A DNA stretch of 64,000 nucleotides from Cytobacillus oceanisediminis. Its GTDB lineage: Bacteria > Bacillota > Bacilli > Bacillales > Cytobacillaceae. The notes under the pieces are model-generated. The model was not told the origin of the DNA. It did not search any database and saw nothing but the letters and a program-made list of their open reading frames with translations. Both the position numbers and the translations under genes were made by a program. This document shows positions 16,313 to 23,843 of the stretch, piece by piece; the stretch's first letter is position 1, and every line of letters begins with the position of its first letter. The DNA lies in assembly GCF_022811925.1 (NCBI RefSeq), contig NZ_CP065511.1, positions 644,001 through 708,000 on the forward strand, written 5' to 3'.

Positions 16313-17455
16313 CTAATCTGCCTGAACCAGAACAACACACATATCATCATCAGCGCTTGCCTGCTGCTGTTTAGTCAGAATCATATCGATTGGTTCCGCT
16401 GTTCTGGCAGCATTCCAATGGAAGGATGCGAAGCGCTGAAGATATTCACAAGGGTTAAGATTATTCTGCTCCACTGCTTCTTCCACTCCGTCCGTAAACA
16501 AGAGCAGCTGGATGGAGTCTATATAGGGAATTGTTTCTTTTTGTATCGTAATATCTTCAAAAAAGCCTACTGCACACATATTGCTGGATAAGCTGACCAT
16601 TTCCTTTTTATCTGTGAGTGCATATCCGGCTGGATGTCCAGCATTTACATACTCGACTGTTTTGTCTTTTTTATTAAGGACGAGATAAATGGCTGTAAAA
16701 TAATATGGAATCCGCTGATTGCGCTGATTAAGGGAGTTCATCCACCGGTTTAGCTCCTTCATGACGTATTCAGGATCGCTGCATGTTCTGATGGCATCCC
16801 TTAGAACAGAAGAGATAAACATGCATACAAGGGATGCTGAAATTCCGTGGCCCATCATGTCTAGCTGAATGGCTGCAAAGCGGTGTTCATCTATTTGGTG
16901 CCAGTAATACATATCCCCTGCAAGTTTGTTGGCTGGGAGGTAGGACGCTTTTAACAGTGTATGTTCATGATAAATCGGCTCGCTCAGCATGCTGGTCTGA
17001 ACCTGCATGGATAAATCCAATTCATTCTTGATTTTATTTTCCTGCTCCTTATGCCAGTCCTTTTCATATTTAAGTCTTAAAGCAGCGCGAATCCGGGCAA
17101 GCAGTTCCGTTTTATTTATGGGCTTCATAACATAATCAGTTCCGCCCGCATCAAGAGCTTCTGCTACCTTATTTGAATCTTCCAGTGCAGTTACAAAAAT
17201 CACCGGTATATCCTTTAAATGTGGAATCTGTTGAAGCCGCCGGCATGCTTCAATTCCATCCATCTCCGGCATCATAATATCCATTAAGATAATGTCTGCC
17301 TTTATATCAGCTGAAAAAGGTGAATATCCCTGAAGATGCTGAAACATATCCTTTGCAGAAGAAAACGTTAAATGGTCTTTATACCCGGCGCGTTTTAATA
17401 TATGCTGAATAACAAACAAATTGGCTTGATTATCGTCCACAACTAGGATTCCCAT
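16313..17455 (-). CDS. rsbY: RsbY-like response regulator with PP2C phosphatase (380 aa)
   Basis: Receiver domain at about 1-120 (VDDNQAN; phospho-acceptor Asp59 in LMDIMMPEMDG; late Thr and Lys in FVTALED and MKPINKTE), a helical linker about 125-165, and a SpoIIE/PP2C serine phosphatase at about 170-380 (LAGDMYYW, QLDMMGHGISASL, LFTDGVEEA, ADDDMCVVLV). The same layout is found in B. cereus RsbY, which when phosphorylated by RsbK dephosphorylates the anti-anti-sigma factor RsbV and frees sigma-B. Start ATG 17455 follows GGAAGGG. A sigma-B-like promoter sits 60 bases upstream, fitting positive autoregulation. It converges on the rsbK-rsbM unit. Confidence 0.87.
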   Translation of the reverse strand: MGILVVDDNQANLFVIQHILKRAGYKDHLTFSSAKDMFQHLQGYSPFSADIKADIILMDIMMPEMDGIEACRRLQQIPHLKDIPVIFVTALEDSNKVAEALDAGGTDYVMKPINKTELLARIRAALRLKYEKDWHKEQENKIKNELDLSMQVQTSMLSEPIYHEHTLLKASYLPANKLAGDMYYWHQIDEHRFAAIQLDMMGHGISASLVCMFISSVLRDAIRTCSDPEYVMKELNRWMNSLNQRNQRIPYYFTAIYLVLNKKDKTVEYVNAGHPAGYALTDKKEMVSLSSNMCAVGFFEDITIQKETIPYIDSIQLLLFTDGVEEAVEQNNLNPCEYLQRFASFHWNAARTAEPIDMILTKQQQASADDDMCVVLVQAD

Positions 17456-17514
17456 AGACTTTTTCCCTTCCCGTGTTTTTACGATTTAATTCTTTATATA
17501 AATATCCTTAACAT

Positions 17515-17540
17515 ATACCCCGTTTTGGAAAGGGGAAAAC
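17515..17540 (-). promoter_or_regulatory. Candidate sigma-B promoter of the rsbY-like gene
   Basis: On the minus strand GTTTTC (17540-17535), a 14-base spacer and GGGTAT (17520-17515), 60 bases before the ATG. The -10 matches the sigma-B consensus exactly and the -35 matches its GTTT core. Confidence 0.55.
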
Positions 17541-17602
17541 CATAATATTAATAGTTTTTTGCTTTGGGTAATCCGGCAGACCGGCATAAAATAATCTTAA
17601 TA

Positions 17603-17617
17603 TTGTAAGCGTTTTCT
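17603..17617. promoter_or_regulatory. Candidate CcpA cre site
   Basis: TTGTAAGCGTTTTCT agrees at every defined position with the Bacillus cre consensus WTGNAANCGNWNNCW. It lies about 140 bases upstream of the aspartokinase promoter and 150 bases from the rsbY-like start, so its target is unclear. Confidence 0.45.
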
Positions 17618-17740
17618 TTTGGTTTTCTGAAATAACATTATAAAGCGATATAATCACACAAATTAATCATATTTAATATACTTATATACCTTTGTGTATT
17701 TTTATGGTGAACATATGTGTTTTTCAGATAGAATTTTCTC

Positions 17741-17768
17741 TTGATTTCTTTGCGGATAAGAGTAAAAT
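17741..17768 (+). promoter_or_regulatory. Candidate sigma-A promoter of aspartokinase
   Basis: TTGATT, a 16-base spacer, then TAAAAT, ending 36 bases before the ATG. Confidence 0.45.
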
Positions 17769-17803
17769 AAAGATTAAATTTTCAGAGATTAGGAGATGTC
17801 AGG

Positions 17804-19168
17804 ATGAAAGTCGTGAAGTTCGGAGGATCTTCTTTAGCATCCGGAAAGCAAATCGAAAAAGTTTTCAATATTGTAAATGCTGATCCAGAGCGGAAGATAA
17901 TAGTCGTCTCGGCTCCTGGAAAGCGATTTTCAGCAGATAATAAGGTTACTGATTTATTAATCGCATGTGCAGAGAAACGGATTCAGGGGGAAGCAGCAGA
18001 TGACTTGGCTGAAGCTGTATTGGATCGGTATGGCCAAATCGCTGATGAATTGGAGCTGGGTCTGGACATTAAAGATATAATCAGGGAGGATCTTTTTACA
18101 AGGCTCTCCAGCGATACAGATGATCCTGAAGTTTTTATGGATCTGATCAAGGCGAGCGGCGAGGATAATAACGCAAAGCTTGTTGCAGCTTATTTTCAGC
18201 AGCAGGGAGTGGAAGCAAGGTATGTGAACCCGAAAGAAGCGGGATTGCTTGTAAGCCCGGAGCCCGGAAATGCACAGGTTCTTCCTGAGGCATATGTGAA
18301 TCTATATTCCTTAAGGGAAGAGGACGGGATTATCATTTTTCCAGGTTTCTTTGGATATAGCAGGGATGGGCAGGTGTTCACATTTTCAAGAAGCGGATCG
18401 GATGTGACTGGTTCCATTTTGGCTGGGGCAGCCAAAGCGGACTTGTATGAAAACTTTACAGATGTGGATGCTGTATATTCGGTCAATCCATTTATTGTGG
18501 AAAGGCCTAAAGAAATCAAAGAACTGACATACCGCGAAATGCGGGAGCTTTCCTATGCAGGCTTTACAGTCCTGCATGATGAAGCGCTTGTGCCGGCATT
18601 CAGGGCTGGAATTCCTGTGCAGATTAAAAATACGAATAATCCATCTGCTCCTGGCACCAGGATTGTGAACGAGCGCGATAATACAAACGGACCTGTGATC
18701 GGGATTGCCAGTGATCAGGGATTCTGCAGCATATACGTCGGCAAATACTTAATGAACAGGGAAGTCGGCTTCGGGAGGAAGCTGCTGACCATTTTGGAAG
18801 AGTATGGCCTCAGCTATGAGCATACGCCGTCAGGAATTGATGACATCTCCATTATTCTGCGGGAAAACCAATTTACTGATGGTATGGAGGAAGAAATACT
18901 GAGCCGCATTCAACATGAACTTCACGCGGATGAGGTGAAAATCCAGCACAGCCTGTCGCTTATCATGGTGGTTGGTGAGGGGATGCGCCAAAACATCGGA
19001 ACAATGGCGCGCGCCTCCAAAGCCCTCGCTAAAGCGAAAGTAAATATGGAAATGATCAATCAGGGCTCATCTGAAGTGAGCATGATGTTTGGCGTACAGG
19101 CAGTGGATGAAAAACGCGCGGTACAGGCGCTTTACAATGAGTTCTTTGCTGCGGCAGCAGTGGTGTGA
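17804..19168 (+). CDS. yclM: Aspartokinase III, YclM type (454 aa)
   Basis: Phosphorylates aspartate at the entry to lysine, threonine, methionine and diaminopimelate synthesis. The catalytic motif KFGGSSLA opens the protein; FPGFFGYSRDGQVFTFSRSGSD and the ENFTDVDAVYSVNP region complete the kinase domain, and two ACT domains close it (about 305-454, including MVVGEGMRQNIGTMARASKALAKAKVNMEMI). The length and start (MKVVKFGGSSLASGKQIEKVF) match B. subtilis YclM, the isoenzyme inhibited by lysine plus threonine, rather than DapG or LysC. ATG 17804 follows AGGAGATGTCAGG. It is alone, with a cre-like site in its upstream region and a terminator about 100 bases downstream. Confidence 0.93.
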   Translation: MKVVKFGGSSLASGKQIEKVFNIVNADPERKIIVVSAPGKRFSADNKVTDLLIACAEKRIQGEAADDLAEAVLDRYGQIADELELGLDIKDIIREDLFTRLSSDTDDPEVFMDLIKASGEDNNAKLVAAYFQQQGVEARYVNPKEAGLLVSPEPGNAQVLPEAYVNLYSLREEDGIIIFPGFFGYSRDGQVFTFSRSGSDVTGSILAGAAKADLYENFTDVDAVYSVNPFIVERPKEIKELTYREMRELSYAGFTVLHDEALVPAFRAGIPVQIKNTNNPSAPGTRIVNERDNTNGPVIGIASDQGFCSIYVGKYLMNREVGFGRKLLTILEEYGLSYEHTPSGIDDISIILRENQFTDGMEEEILSRIQHELHADEVKIQHSLSLIMVVGEGMRQNIGTMARASKALAKAKVNMEMINQGSSEVSMMFGVQAVDEKRAVQALYNEFFAAAAVV

Positions 19169-19250
19169 TAATTATACAATATCCGAAAGTAAATATGCTT
19201 TATATGCAAATAAGTACAATAAAATTCCTATTACAGCAAGATAAGGTAAA

Positions 19251-19270
19251 TAAATCAAACGTTTGATTGA
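19251..19270. repeat. AAACGTTT palindrome, copy A
   Basis: TAAATCAAACGTTTGATTGA, the 20-bp palindrome found five times in the window; here one outer pair is mismatched. It is between the aspartokinase gene and a terminator that starts at 19270. Confidence 0.85.
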
Positions 19271-19307
19271 AAAGCTGGAGGCATAAACCTCGAGCTTTAT
19301 TTTTTTG
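19270..19307 (+). terminator. Terminator downstream of aspartokinase
   Basis: AAGCTGGAGG pairs with CCTCGAGCTT and is followed by TTATTTTTTT. It directly abuts palindrome copy A. Confidence 0.65.
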
Positions 19308-19372
19308 AATGAAAAATCTTAAGATAATCAAAATAAGAAGGAAACTTTTTCAATATGGAAGGAGAAAAGGAT

Positions 19373-20011
19373 ATGAAGAAATTACTGATCTTATTAATAA
19401 TGCTGCTGATGCCGCTGAATATGCTGGCAGCCCCGGGCAATGCAGCTGCACAGAAACCGTGTATCACCCAATCAGAGGTTAAGTTTGAAAATGAATTCCG
19501 CAGATTATGGATCGACCATGTATTATGGACAAGCAATTATATTACAAGTGCTACAACAGCCGGGGCAGAGGATCAGAAGCAGGTTCTGGCAAGGCTCTTG
19601 AAAAAACAGGAGGACATCGGCAATTCGATAAAGCCCTATTATGGAGATGCTGCAGGAAATAAGCTTACAGAGCTGCTTAAGGAGCATATCGTTATTGCAG
19701 GAGATATTGTTGAAGCTGCCAAGAGCGGGCAAGGCGCCAAAGTGAATCAGCTGAACAAAGAATGGTATCGCAATGCCGATGATATCGCTGCTTTTCTAAG
19801 CGAAGCCAATCCTAATTTAAAAAATGAAGATGTAAAAAAATTGCTATACACGCATCTTGAATTAGTGACGGATGATTTAACAGCAAGCCTGGTTAAGGAT
19901 TGGGATGCAAGAATTGTTTCGATTGATGATGGAATAACGCATATTATCATGATGGCAGATGCCATTTCTGATGCGGTTGTGAAGCAATTCCCGGACAAAT
20001 TTAAAGGGTAA
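19373..20011 (+). CDS. Secreted helical protein of unknown function (212 aa)
   Basis: A typical signal peptide (KK, then a Leu/Ile/Met-rich core, then AAPGNAAA near residue 25) points to export, with likely cleavage around AAA-QKP. The mature part is about 185 residues and almost wholly helical, rich in acidic residues, with conserved-looking aromatic positions (FRRLWIDHVLWTSNYI, EWYRNADDIAAFLSEANP). It recalls small uncharacterised extracytoplasmic Bacillus proteins, but I do not recognise a named family. I start at ATG 19373 behind GAAGGAG; an in-frame ATG at 19355 would overlap the ribosome binding site. Own terminator. Confidence 0.75.
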   Translation: MKKLLILLIMLLMPLNMLAAPGNAAAQKPCITQSEVKFENEFRRLWIDHVLWTSNYITSATTAGAEDQKQVLARLLKKQEDIGNSIKPYYGDAAGNKLTELLKEHIVIAGDIVEAAKSGQGAKVNQLNKEWYRNADDIAAFLSEANPNLKNEDVKKLLYTHLELVTDDLTASLVKDWDARIVSIDDGITHIIMMADAISDAVVKQFPDKFKG

Positions 20012-20017
20012 ATACAA

Positions 20018-20053
20018 GGGGCTTCAGCACATGCTGGAGCTTCTCTTTTTTTT
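20018..20053 (+). terminator. Terminator of the secreted-protein gene
   Basis: GGGCTTCAGCA pairs with TGCTGGAGCTTCT, followed by a long T run. Confidence 0.75.
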
Positions 20054-20146
20054 CCTTTGACAAAGCAGCCCGTCTCATTATAAGCTATTTAGCGTGCCGA
20101 AAAAAATAATGTAAATTTTTCACATATAGAAGGAGGGGTATCCGCT

Positions 20147-21334
20147 ATGTCAGGGGATCAAAAGAAAAAGATGATCATATTGATGATCAATATGTTTATT
20201 GCGATCGGAAGCTTTGGGATTATCATTCCGATTTTGCCGGCTTATTTGGAATCCATTAATCAGGGGGGAACGGCAGCAGGCCTGATGATTGCCATTTTTG
20301 CGGGTGCCCAGCTGATTTTTTCTCCCATTGCGGGGAAATGGGCTGACCAGTACGGACGCAGAAAGATGATTATTTACGGGTTAGCTGGTCTGACTTTATC
20401 CATGCTTGTCTTTTATGCAGTAGATTCCATTTGGCTGCTTTACTTTTCACGTGTCATTGGAGGCATTGGGGCAGCCTTGCTGATTCCAGCTATTTTTGCT
20501 TACATTGCAGATATTACTACCATGGAGCAGCGTGCAAAAGGAAATGGCCTTGTCTCAGCTGCGATGTCACTTGGAATTGTTGTTGGACCTGGAATTGGCG
20601 GATTTTTGGCAGACTTCGGCTTGAAAATGCCATTTCTGATTTCAGCACTTGTATCTCTAGTGGCTGTTATTTTTTCAATTGTGCTCCTCAAAGAAAGCAG
20701 CACATTGCAGACCGTGCCAGGAGAGATGCCTGAAGAGGAACCAATGGTCAAGAAGCTGGCAATGTCTGTTAAGAAGCCTTATTTTATTCCGCTTGTCATT
20801 ACATTGGTGATGAGCTTTGGGCTAATGGCGTATGAATCTGTGCTGGGGCTGTACCTTGATAATGAGTTTGCTGCTACTCCCCAGGAAATTGCCATTATGG
20901 TGACTTCAACGGGGGTCATTAGTGTAATTGTTCAGTTATTTGTAGTTGATCGGGTGGTTAATAAATTCGGAGAAGGAAAGGTATTGAATATCTTTTTAGC
21001 TGTTGCAGCGTCAGGATTCCTTGTCTCGCTGTTTGCAGGCAGCTATGCGCTTTTCTTCGTTATTTCGCTGATCATTTTCCTTGCTACTTCCATCCTGCGT
21101 CCGGTTTTAACCACGCTAATCTCAAAAATGGCCGGCAATGAGCAGGGATTTGCGATGGGTATGAACAATGCTTATATGAGTATTGGAAACGTGCTTGGGC
21201 CAACGATTGCCGGTGTACTTTACGATGTGCGGATTACCTATCCGTTTGTTCTCGGTCTGGCCTTATTGATCGTTACATTGTTTATCACGATTGCTTGGCA
21301 AAAAAAGGAGCCGAAACCGAAAGCGGCTGTATAG
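20147..21334 (+). CDS. MFS drug-type efflux transporter (395 aa)
   Basis: Twelve-helix DHA1-type proton antiporter. TM1 has IPILPAYLESI; the loop 2-3 signature is GKWADQYGRRKMIIYGLAGL; and the antiporter motif C of TM5 is visible as GIVVGPGIGGFLADFG. A central cytoplasmic loop rich in acidic residues (PGEMPEEEPMVKK) joins the halves. Close to the NorA/TetA-like multidrug pumps of Bacilli. ATG 20147 follows AGGAGGGGTATCCGCT. Monocistronic with its own terminator. Substrates cannot be inferred from sequence. Confidence 0.88.
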   Translation: MSGDQKKKMIILMINMFIAIGSFGIIIPILPAYLESINQGGTAAGLMIAIFAGAQLIFSPIAGKWADQYGRRKMIIYGLAGLTLSMLVFYAVDSIWLLYFSRVIGGIGAALLIPAIFAYIADITTMEQRAKGNGLVSAAMSLGIVVGPGIGGFLADFGLKMPFLISALVSLVAVIFSIVLLKESSTLQTVPGEMPEEEPMVKKLAMSVKKPYFIPLVITLVMSFGLMAYESVLGLYLDNEFAATPQEIAIMVTSTGVISVIVQLFVVDRVVNKFGEGKVLNIFLAVAASGFLVSLFAGSYALFFVISLIIFLATSILRPVLTTLISKMAGNEQGFAMGMNNAYMSIGNVLGPTIAGVLYDVRITYPFVLGLALLIVTLFITIAWQKKEPKPKAAV

Positions 21335-21338
21335 AAAA

Positions 21339-21373
21339 CGGCTTGGAGACATTGTCTTCAGGCTTTTTTTTTC
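21339..21373 (+). terminator. Terminator of the MFS gene
   Basis: GGCTTGGAGACA pairs with TGTCTTCAGGC (one mismatch), followed by T9. Confidence 0.75.
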
Positions 21374-21464
21374 CGCCCTTTATTCAAAAGCAAATTATTA
21401 ATCGGAATTTAAAGAAAATAGTTGGTTATAATTGTGGCAATTTTGTGAAAGAAACGCAGTTCGA

Positions 21465-21493
21465 TTGACACGGTTTAAATAATGTATTATTCT
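21465..21493 (+). promoter_or_regulatory. Sigma-A promoter of the glycine riboswitch-purU transcript
   Basis: A perfect -35 TTGACA, a 17-base spacer and a -10 TATTCT, about 30 bases before the first aptamer. Confidence 0.75.
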
Positions 21494-21520
21494 GAAAATA
21501 ACAAAAATATTGAGCGAATG

Positions 21521-21688
21521 ACGGCTGCGGGAGAGAGCATTCAATAGCCACCGAAGGAGCAAGCTTCAAAAATACCCTTGAAGCCAATCTCTCAGGTAGA
21601 CAGACCGCAGTCAGACGCATCTCTGGAGAGCGCGCAGGAATCTTGCGACACCAAAGGGGTCAAACTCTCAGGTAAAAGGACAGAGAAG
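21521..21688 (+). ncRNA. Tandem glycine riboswitch (two gcvT-type aptamers)
   Basis: Two successive aptamers share the glycine riboswitch signature: GGGAGAGAGC then CACCGAAGGAGCAA and CTCTCAGGTAGACAGACCGC for the first, and CTGGAGAGCG then CACCAAAGGGGTCAAACTCTCAGG and GGACAGAG for the second, separated by a short linker. The 3-prime strand of aptamer 2 (AAAAGGACAGA) is also the left arm of the terminator at 21674-21725. Glycine binding should hold this strand in P1 and prevent termination, an ON switch. The controlled gene is purU, rather than the usual gcvT operon. Confidence 0.93.
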
Positions 21689-21725
21689 GGGGATGAAGAA
21701 GCCGCCTTTTTCTGTCCTTTTTATA
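21674..21725 (+). terminator. Riboswitch expression-platform terminator
   Basis: AAAAGGACAGA pairs with TCTGTCCTTTT and T residues follow. The left arm overlaps the end of the second glycine aptamer, so terminator and aptamer are mutually exclusive. Confidence 0.85.
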
Positions 21726-21764
21726 TGGATGGCAGCTTCGGGAAATGCAGATGGAGGAATCTAT

Positions 21765-22631
21765 ATGAATACAAATATCAACGCAAACCGGGCGACATTG
21801 CTGATATCCTGTCCTGAGAGGCCAGGCATTATCTCCACAGTCTCCAATTTCCTGCTGGAGCATAAGGCTAACATTGTCCATTTTGACCAGCACACAACCG
21901 ATCCGCTGGCAGGCATCTTCTTTATGCGGATTGAATTCGATATGAATCATTTTGATGAGTCCTTTTCAAAACTGAAAGAGGATCTGCCTGAAATGGCCAG
22001 GGAATACTCAATGGAGTGGAAGCTGAGCGGCAAAGGCGAGCGCAAGCGGATGGCCATATTTGTTTCTAAGATGGATCACTGTCTGCTGGAGCTGCTATGG
22101 CGCTGGAAGTCGAAGGAGCTTGAAGTGGATATTCCCTTGGTGATCAGCAATCATCCCGACATGAGGGAAGTGGTGGAGGGTTTTGGAATACCTTATCATC
22201 ATGTTCCGATTACACCTGACACTAAAGCTGAAGCCGAGCAAAAGTCGGTGGAGCTGCTGGATGGAAAAGTGGATTTCATTGTACTGGCGAGATATATGCA
22301 GATTCTTTCGCCGAGCTTTATTTCCAAATATCCAAATAGGATTATCAATATCCATCATAGCTTTCTGCCAGCCTTCGTGGGAGCCAATCCTTATGCACGG
22401 GCGTTTAACCGCGGAGTCAAGCTGATTGGGGCAACAGCTCATTATGTAACGAATGATTTGGATGAAGGCCCGATCATTGAGCAGGATGTCCAGCGGGTTA
22501 ATCACCGCCACACTGCACAGGATCTCAAAATTGCAGGACGTCATGTGGAAAGACAGGTTCTAGCCCAGGCAGTCGCCTGGCATGTGGAAGACAAAGTTAT
22601 TGTGCATGGAAATAAGACGATTGTATTTTAG
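21765..22631 (+). CDS. purU: Formyltetrahydrofolate deformylase (288 aa)
   Basis: Hydrolyses 10-formyl-THF to formate and THF, supplying free THF for the glycine cleavage and serine pathways. An N-terminal ACT domain (about 8-85, LLISCPERPGIISTVSNFLLEHKANIVHFDQHT) precedes the formyltransferase fold with NHPDMREVV, VDFIVLARYMQILSP, the catalytic-region NIHHSFLPAF and GATAHYVTNDLDEGPIIEQ. The reading frame opens further upstream inside the riboswitch terminator, but ATG 21765 behind TGGAGGAATCTAT is the sensible start. Expression is under the glycine riboswitch. No clear terminator separates it from the FbpB-like gene 80 bases downstream. Confidence 0.95.
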   Translation: MNTNINANRATLLISCPERPGIISTVSNFLLEHKANIVHFDQHTTDPLAGIFFMRIEFDMNHFDESFSKLKEDLPEMAREYSMEWKLSGKGERKRMAIFVSKMDHCLLELLWRWKSKELEVDIPLVISNHPDMREVVEGFGIPYHHVPITPDTKAEAEQKSVELLDGKVDFIVLARYMQILSPSFISKYPNRIINIHHSFLPAFVGANPYARAFNRGVKLIGATAHYVTNDLDEGPIIEQDVQRVNHRHTAQDLKIAGRHVERQVLAQAVAWHVEDKVIVHGNKTIVF

Positions 22632-22711
22632 GTGACAGACAACATGCTCTGTCAAAAAAAAAGATCCAGCATCCAAGAGTTTACGAACATCGTGAGAGAA
22701 GGTGAGCAGAA

Positions 22712-22837
22712 ATGAAAAAGAAAAAATTATCAATGATTGAAATGATTAAGGCAAATAAAGAAGAGCTTTTAAAAGATAGCCGTGAGCTTGAAAAGATCGA
22801 AAAGAAGATAGACGATAAATATGCAAAAGCACATTAA
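22712..22837 (+). CDS. FbpB-family small basic protein, copy 1 (41 aa)
   Basis: Tiny Lys/Glu-rich helical peptide beginning MKKKKLSMIEMIKANKEELL and ending KKIDDKYAKAH. The pattern (basic start, ELI-x-x-NKEELL, a D/E-rich turn, IEK+ID+KY) is that of the Fur-regulated basic protein FbpB family, thought in B. subtilis to help the iron-sparing sRNA FsrA. A very similar 41-residue protein is encoded at 27308-27433. A GTGAG-type site precedes the ATG. I see no Fur box or promoter before it, so it may be expressed from the glycine-riboswitch purU transcript. A strong terminator follows. Family assignment is by eye. Confidence 0.75.
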   Translation: MKKKKLSMIEMIKANKEELLKDSRELEKIEKKIDDKYAKAH

Positions 22838-22843
22838 GAATGA

Positions 22844-22883
22844 ACACCCAGCCTGGGAATAAAACAGGCCGGGTGTTTTTTTA
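22844..22883 (+). terminator. Terminator after FbpB-like copy 1
   Basis: ACACCC plus an inner GCCTG pairs with CAGGC and GGGTGT, followed by T7. Confidence 0.8.
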
Positions 22884-22933
22884 TGAGCTGAGTTAAAAAG
22901 TGAAAATGGCGGGAGATGTATTGAGGATTAGTG

Positions 22934-22996
22934 CCTGCGGGAAGAGCAGGGAATGAACGAAGGGAGCTAATGAGGGGACGAAGGGAACTAATGCAG
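22934..22996. repeat. About 21-bp-period tandem repeat, locus 2 (short)
   Basis: Two clear units CGAAGGGAGCTAATGAGGGG and CGAAGGGAACTAATGCAGAT, 21 bases apart, with a degenerate third upstream (GAAGAGCAGGGAATGAA). Same period and same post-gene position as the tracts at 3868, 33920 and 45796, but a different core. Confidence 0.6.
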
Positions 22997-23018
22997 ATAA
23001 GTAGTTCCTGTTGATAGA

Positions 23019-23054
23019 AAAAACTAAAAACACCCAGGGAGTCCCTGGGCGCCA
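23019..23054 (-). terminator. Terminator of the small membrane-protein operon
   Basis: GCCCAGGGA pairs with TCCCTGGGT on the minus strand, followed by GTTTTTAGTTTTTT. Confidence 0.8.
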
Positions 23055-23059
23055 ACTTC

Positions 23060-23173
23060 TTATTTTTGTCTAAAGAAATCTGTGAAAGCATGATACATTT
23101 CCATTCCCTGATAAAAGAACAGGCTGGAAGCTGTTAATGAAAATAACCCAATCATTAAGAATCGAATCCACAT
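23060..23173 (-). CDS. Small single-pass membrane protein (37 aa)
   Basis: Begins MWIRFLMIGLFSLTASSLFF, so nearly its first half is one hydrophobic helix, followed by a short polar tail ending in FTDFFRQK. A strong AAAGGAGG lies before the ATG at 23173, and a terminator directly follows the stop, which together support a real gene. It lies 35 bases downstream of the membrane-protein gene at 23209-23529, in the same direction. Family and role unknown. Confidence 0.65.
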   Translation of the reverse strand: MWIRFLMIGLFSLTASSLFFYQGMEMYHAFTDFFRQK

Positions 23174-23208
23174 TATTCGTTTCCTCCTTTAATTGTTTTG
23201 TTGGACAA

Positions 23209-23529
23209 TTAAGGAGTGTGGATTACATAATTCGCCTCGTAGAAGATGGGAGTATAGAATATCCTTTTCCTGCGGGCGATGATGTGCAGGGCACTGTATA
23301 TAAAAAGGATAATGGTTAGGATTGTGATGGCTAAAGAAATCATATCCTGTGTAAAGATATGTTTTTTAGGATCATCTTTTAATAGGAAACTCTCGGTAAA
23401 GTCCGAAACAGTTACCGCTTTGCTTTGGTCCATTGGAATATCATTAAAATGGACACCAGGGTACTGGGTGATGAGGAAGGTTAAAAATACAGACAGCATT
23501 AAAAATGGCATTAACTTCATTTTTTTCAT
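23209..23529 (-). CDS. Small membrane-anchored protein (106 aa)
   Basis: N-terminal signal or anchor (KKMKLMPFLMLSVFLTFLI), a short extracytoplasmic part (YPGVHFNDIPMDQSKAVTVSDFTESFLLKDDPKKH), then a second helix (SLAITILTIILFIYSALHIIA) and a basic cytoplasmic end (RRKRIF). Both termini should lie inside. I start at ATG 23529 behind AAAGGGGTGAGGGA rather than at the further upstream in-frame codon. Upstream gene of a two-gene unit with the 37-residue protein. I do not recognise it. Confidence 0.7.
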   Translation of the reverse strand: MKKMKLMPFLMLSVFLTFLITQYPGVHFNDIPMDQSKAVTVSDFTESFLLKDDPKKHIFTQDMISLAITILTIILFIYSALHIIARRKRIFYTPIFYEANYVIHTP

Positions 23530-23843
23530 TCCCTCACCCCTTTTCAAGATTATAACTATCATCATAACCACTATTTATAGATTAGTAAACTAAAAGATTT
23601 TGACAGGATTCGTTAATATTCTATGTATATATTGTAAAAATAGTTGGGACAAATGATACAGGGGTACAAAGGCATTTTGGCTGCAAGTCTGGATTATAGG
23701 TTGAATGAATAACCAAATCCTTACAAAAGTCCTGATAAAATAGGCAGAGGTATTGTCATTCTCCTTTACACATCTTCATATTGCTTTAAAAAAAGCCTCT
23801 TATAATCAAATGTGAATCCAGATTGAATTAAGAGGTGAAGAAA

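Larger units (their letters stand above)
17456..17803. other. Divergent control region between rsbY-like gene and aspartokinase
   Basis: No gene is seen in these 348 bases. They hold the sigma-B-like site (17515-17540, minus), a cre-like site (17603-17617) and a sigma-A-like promoter (17741-17768, plus). The rest is A/T-rich with no notable repeat. Confidence 0.6.

Noticed and set aside
22632..22665. Terminator of purU
   Set aside because: The TGACAGA/TCTGTCA hairpin is followed by A residues, not T, on the coding strand, so read-through into the FbpB-like gene is likely.
23574..23843. PhoP box before phoD
   Set aside because: Only one TTTACA and a poor second half were seen, without the required repeat spacing.
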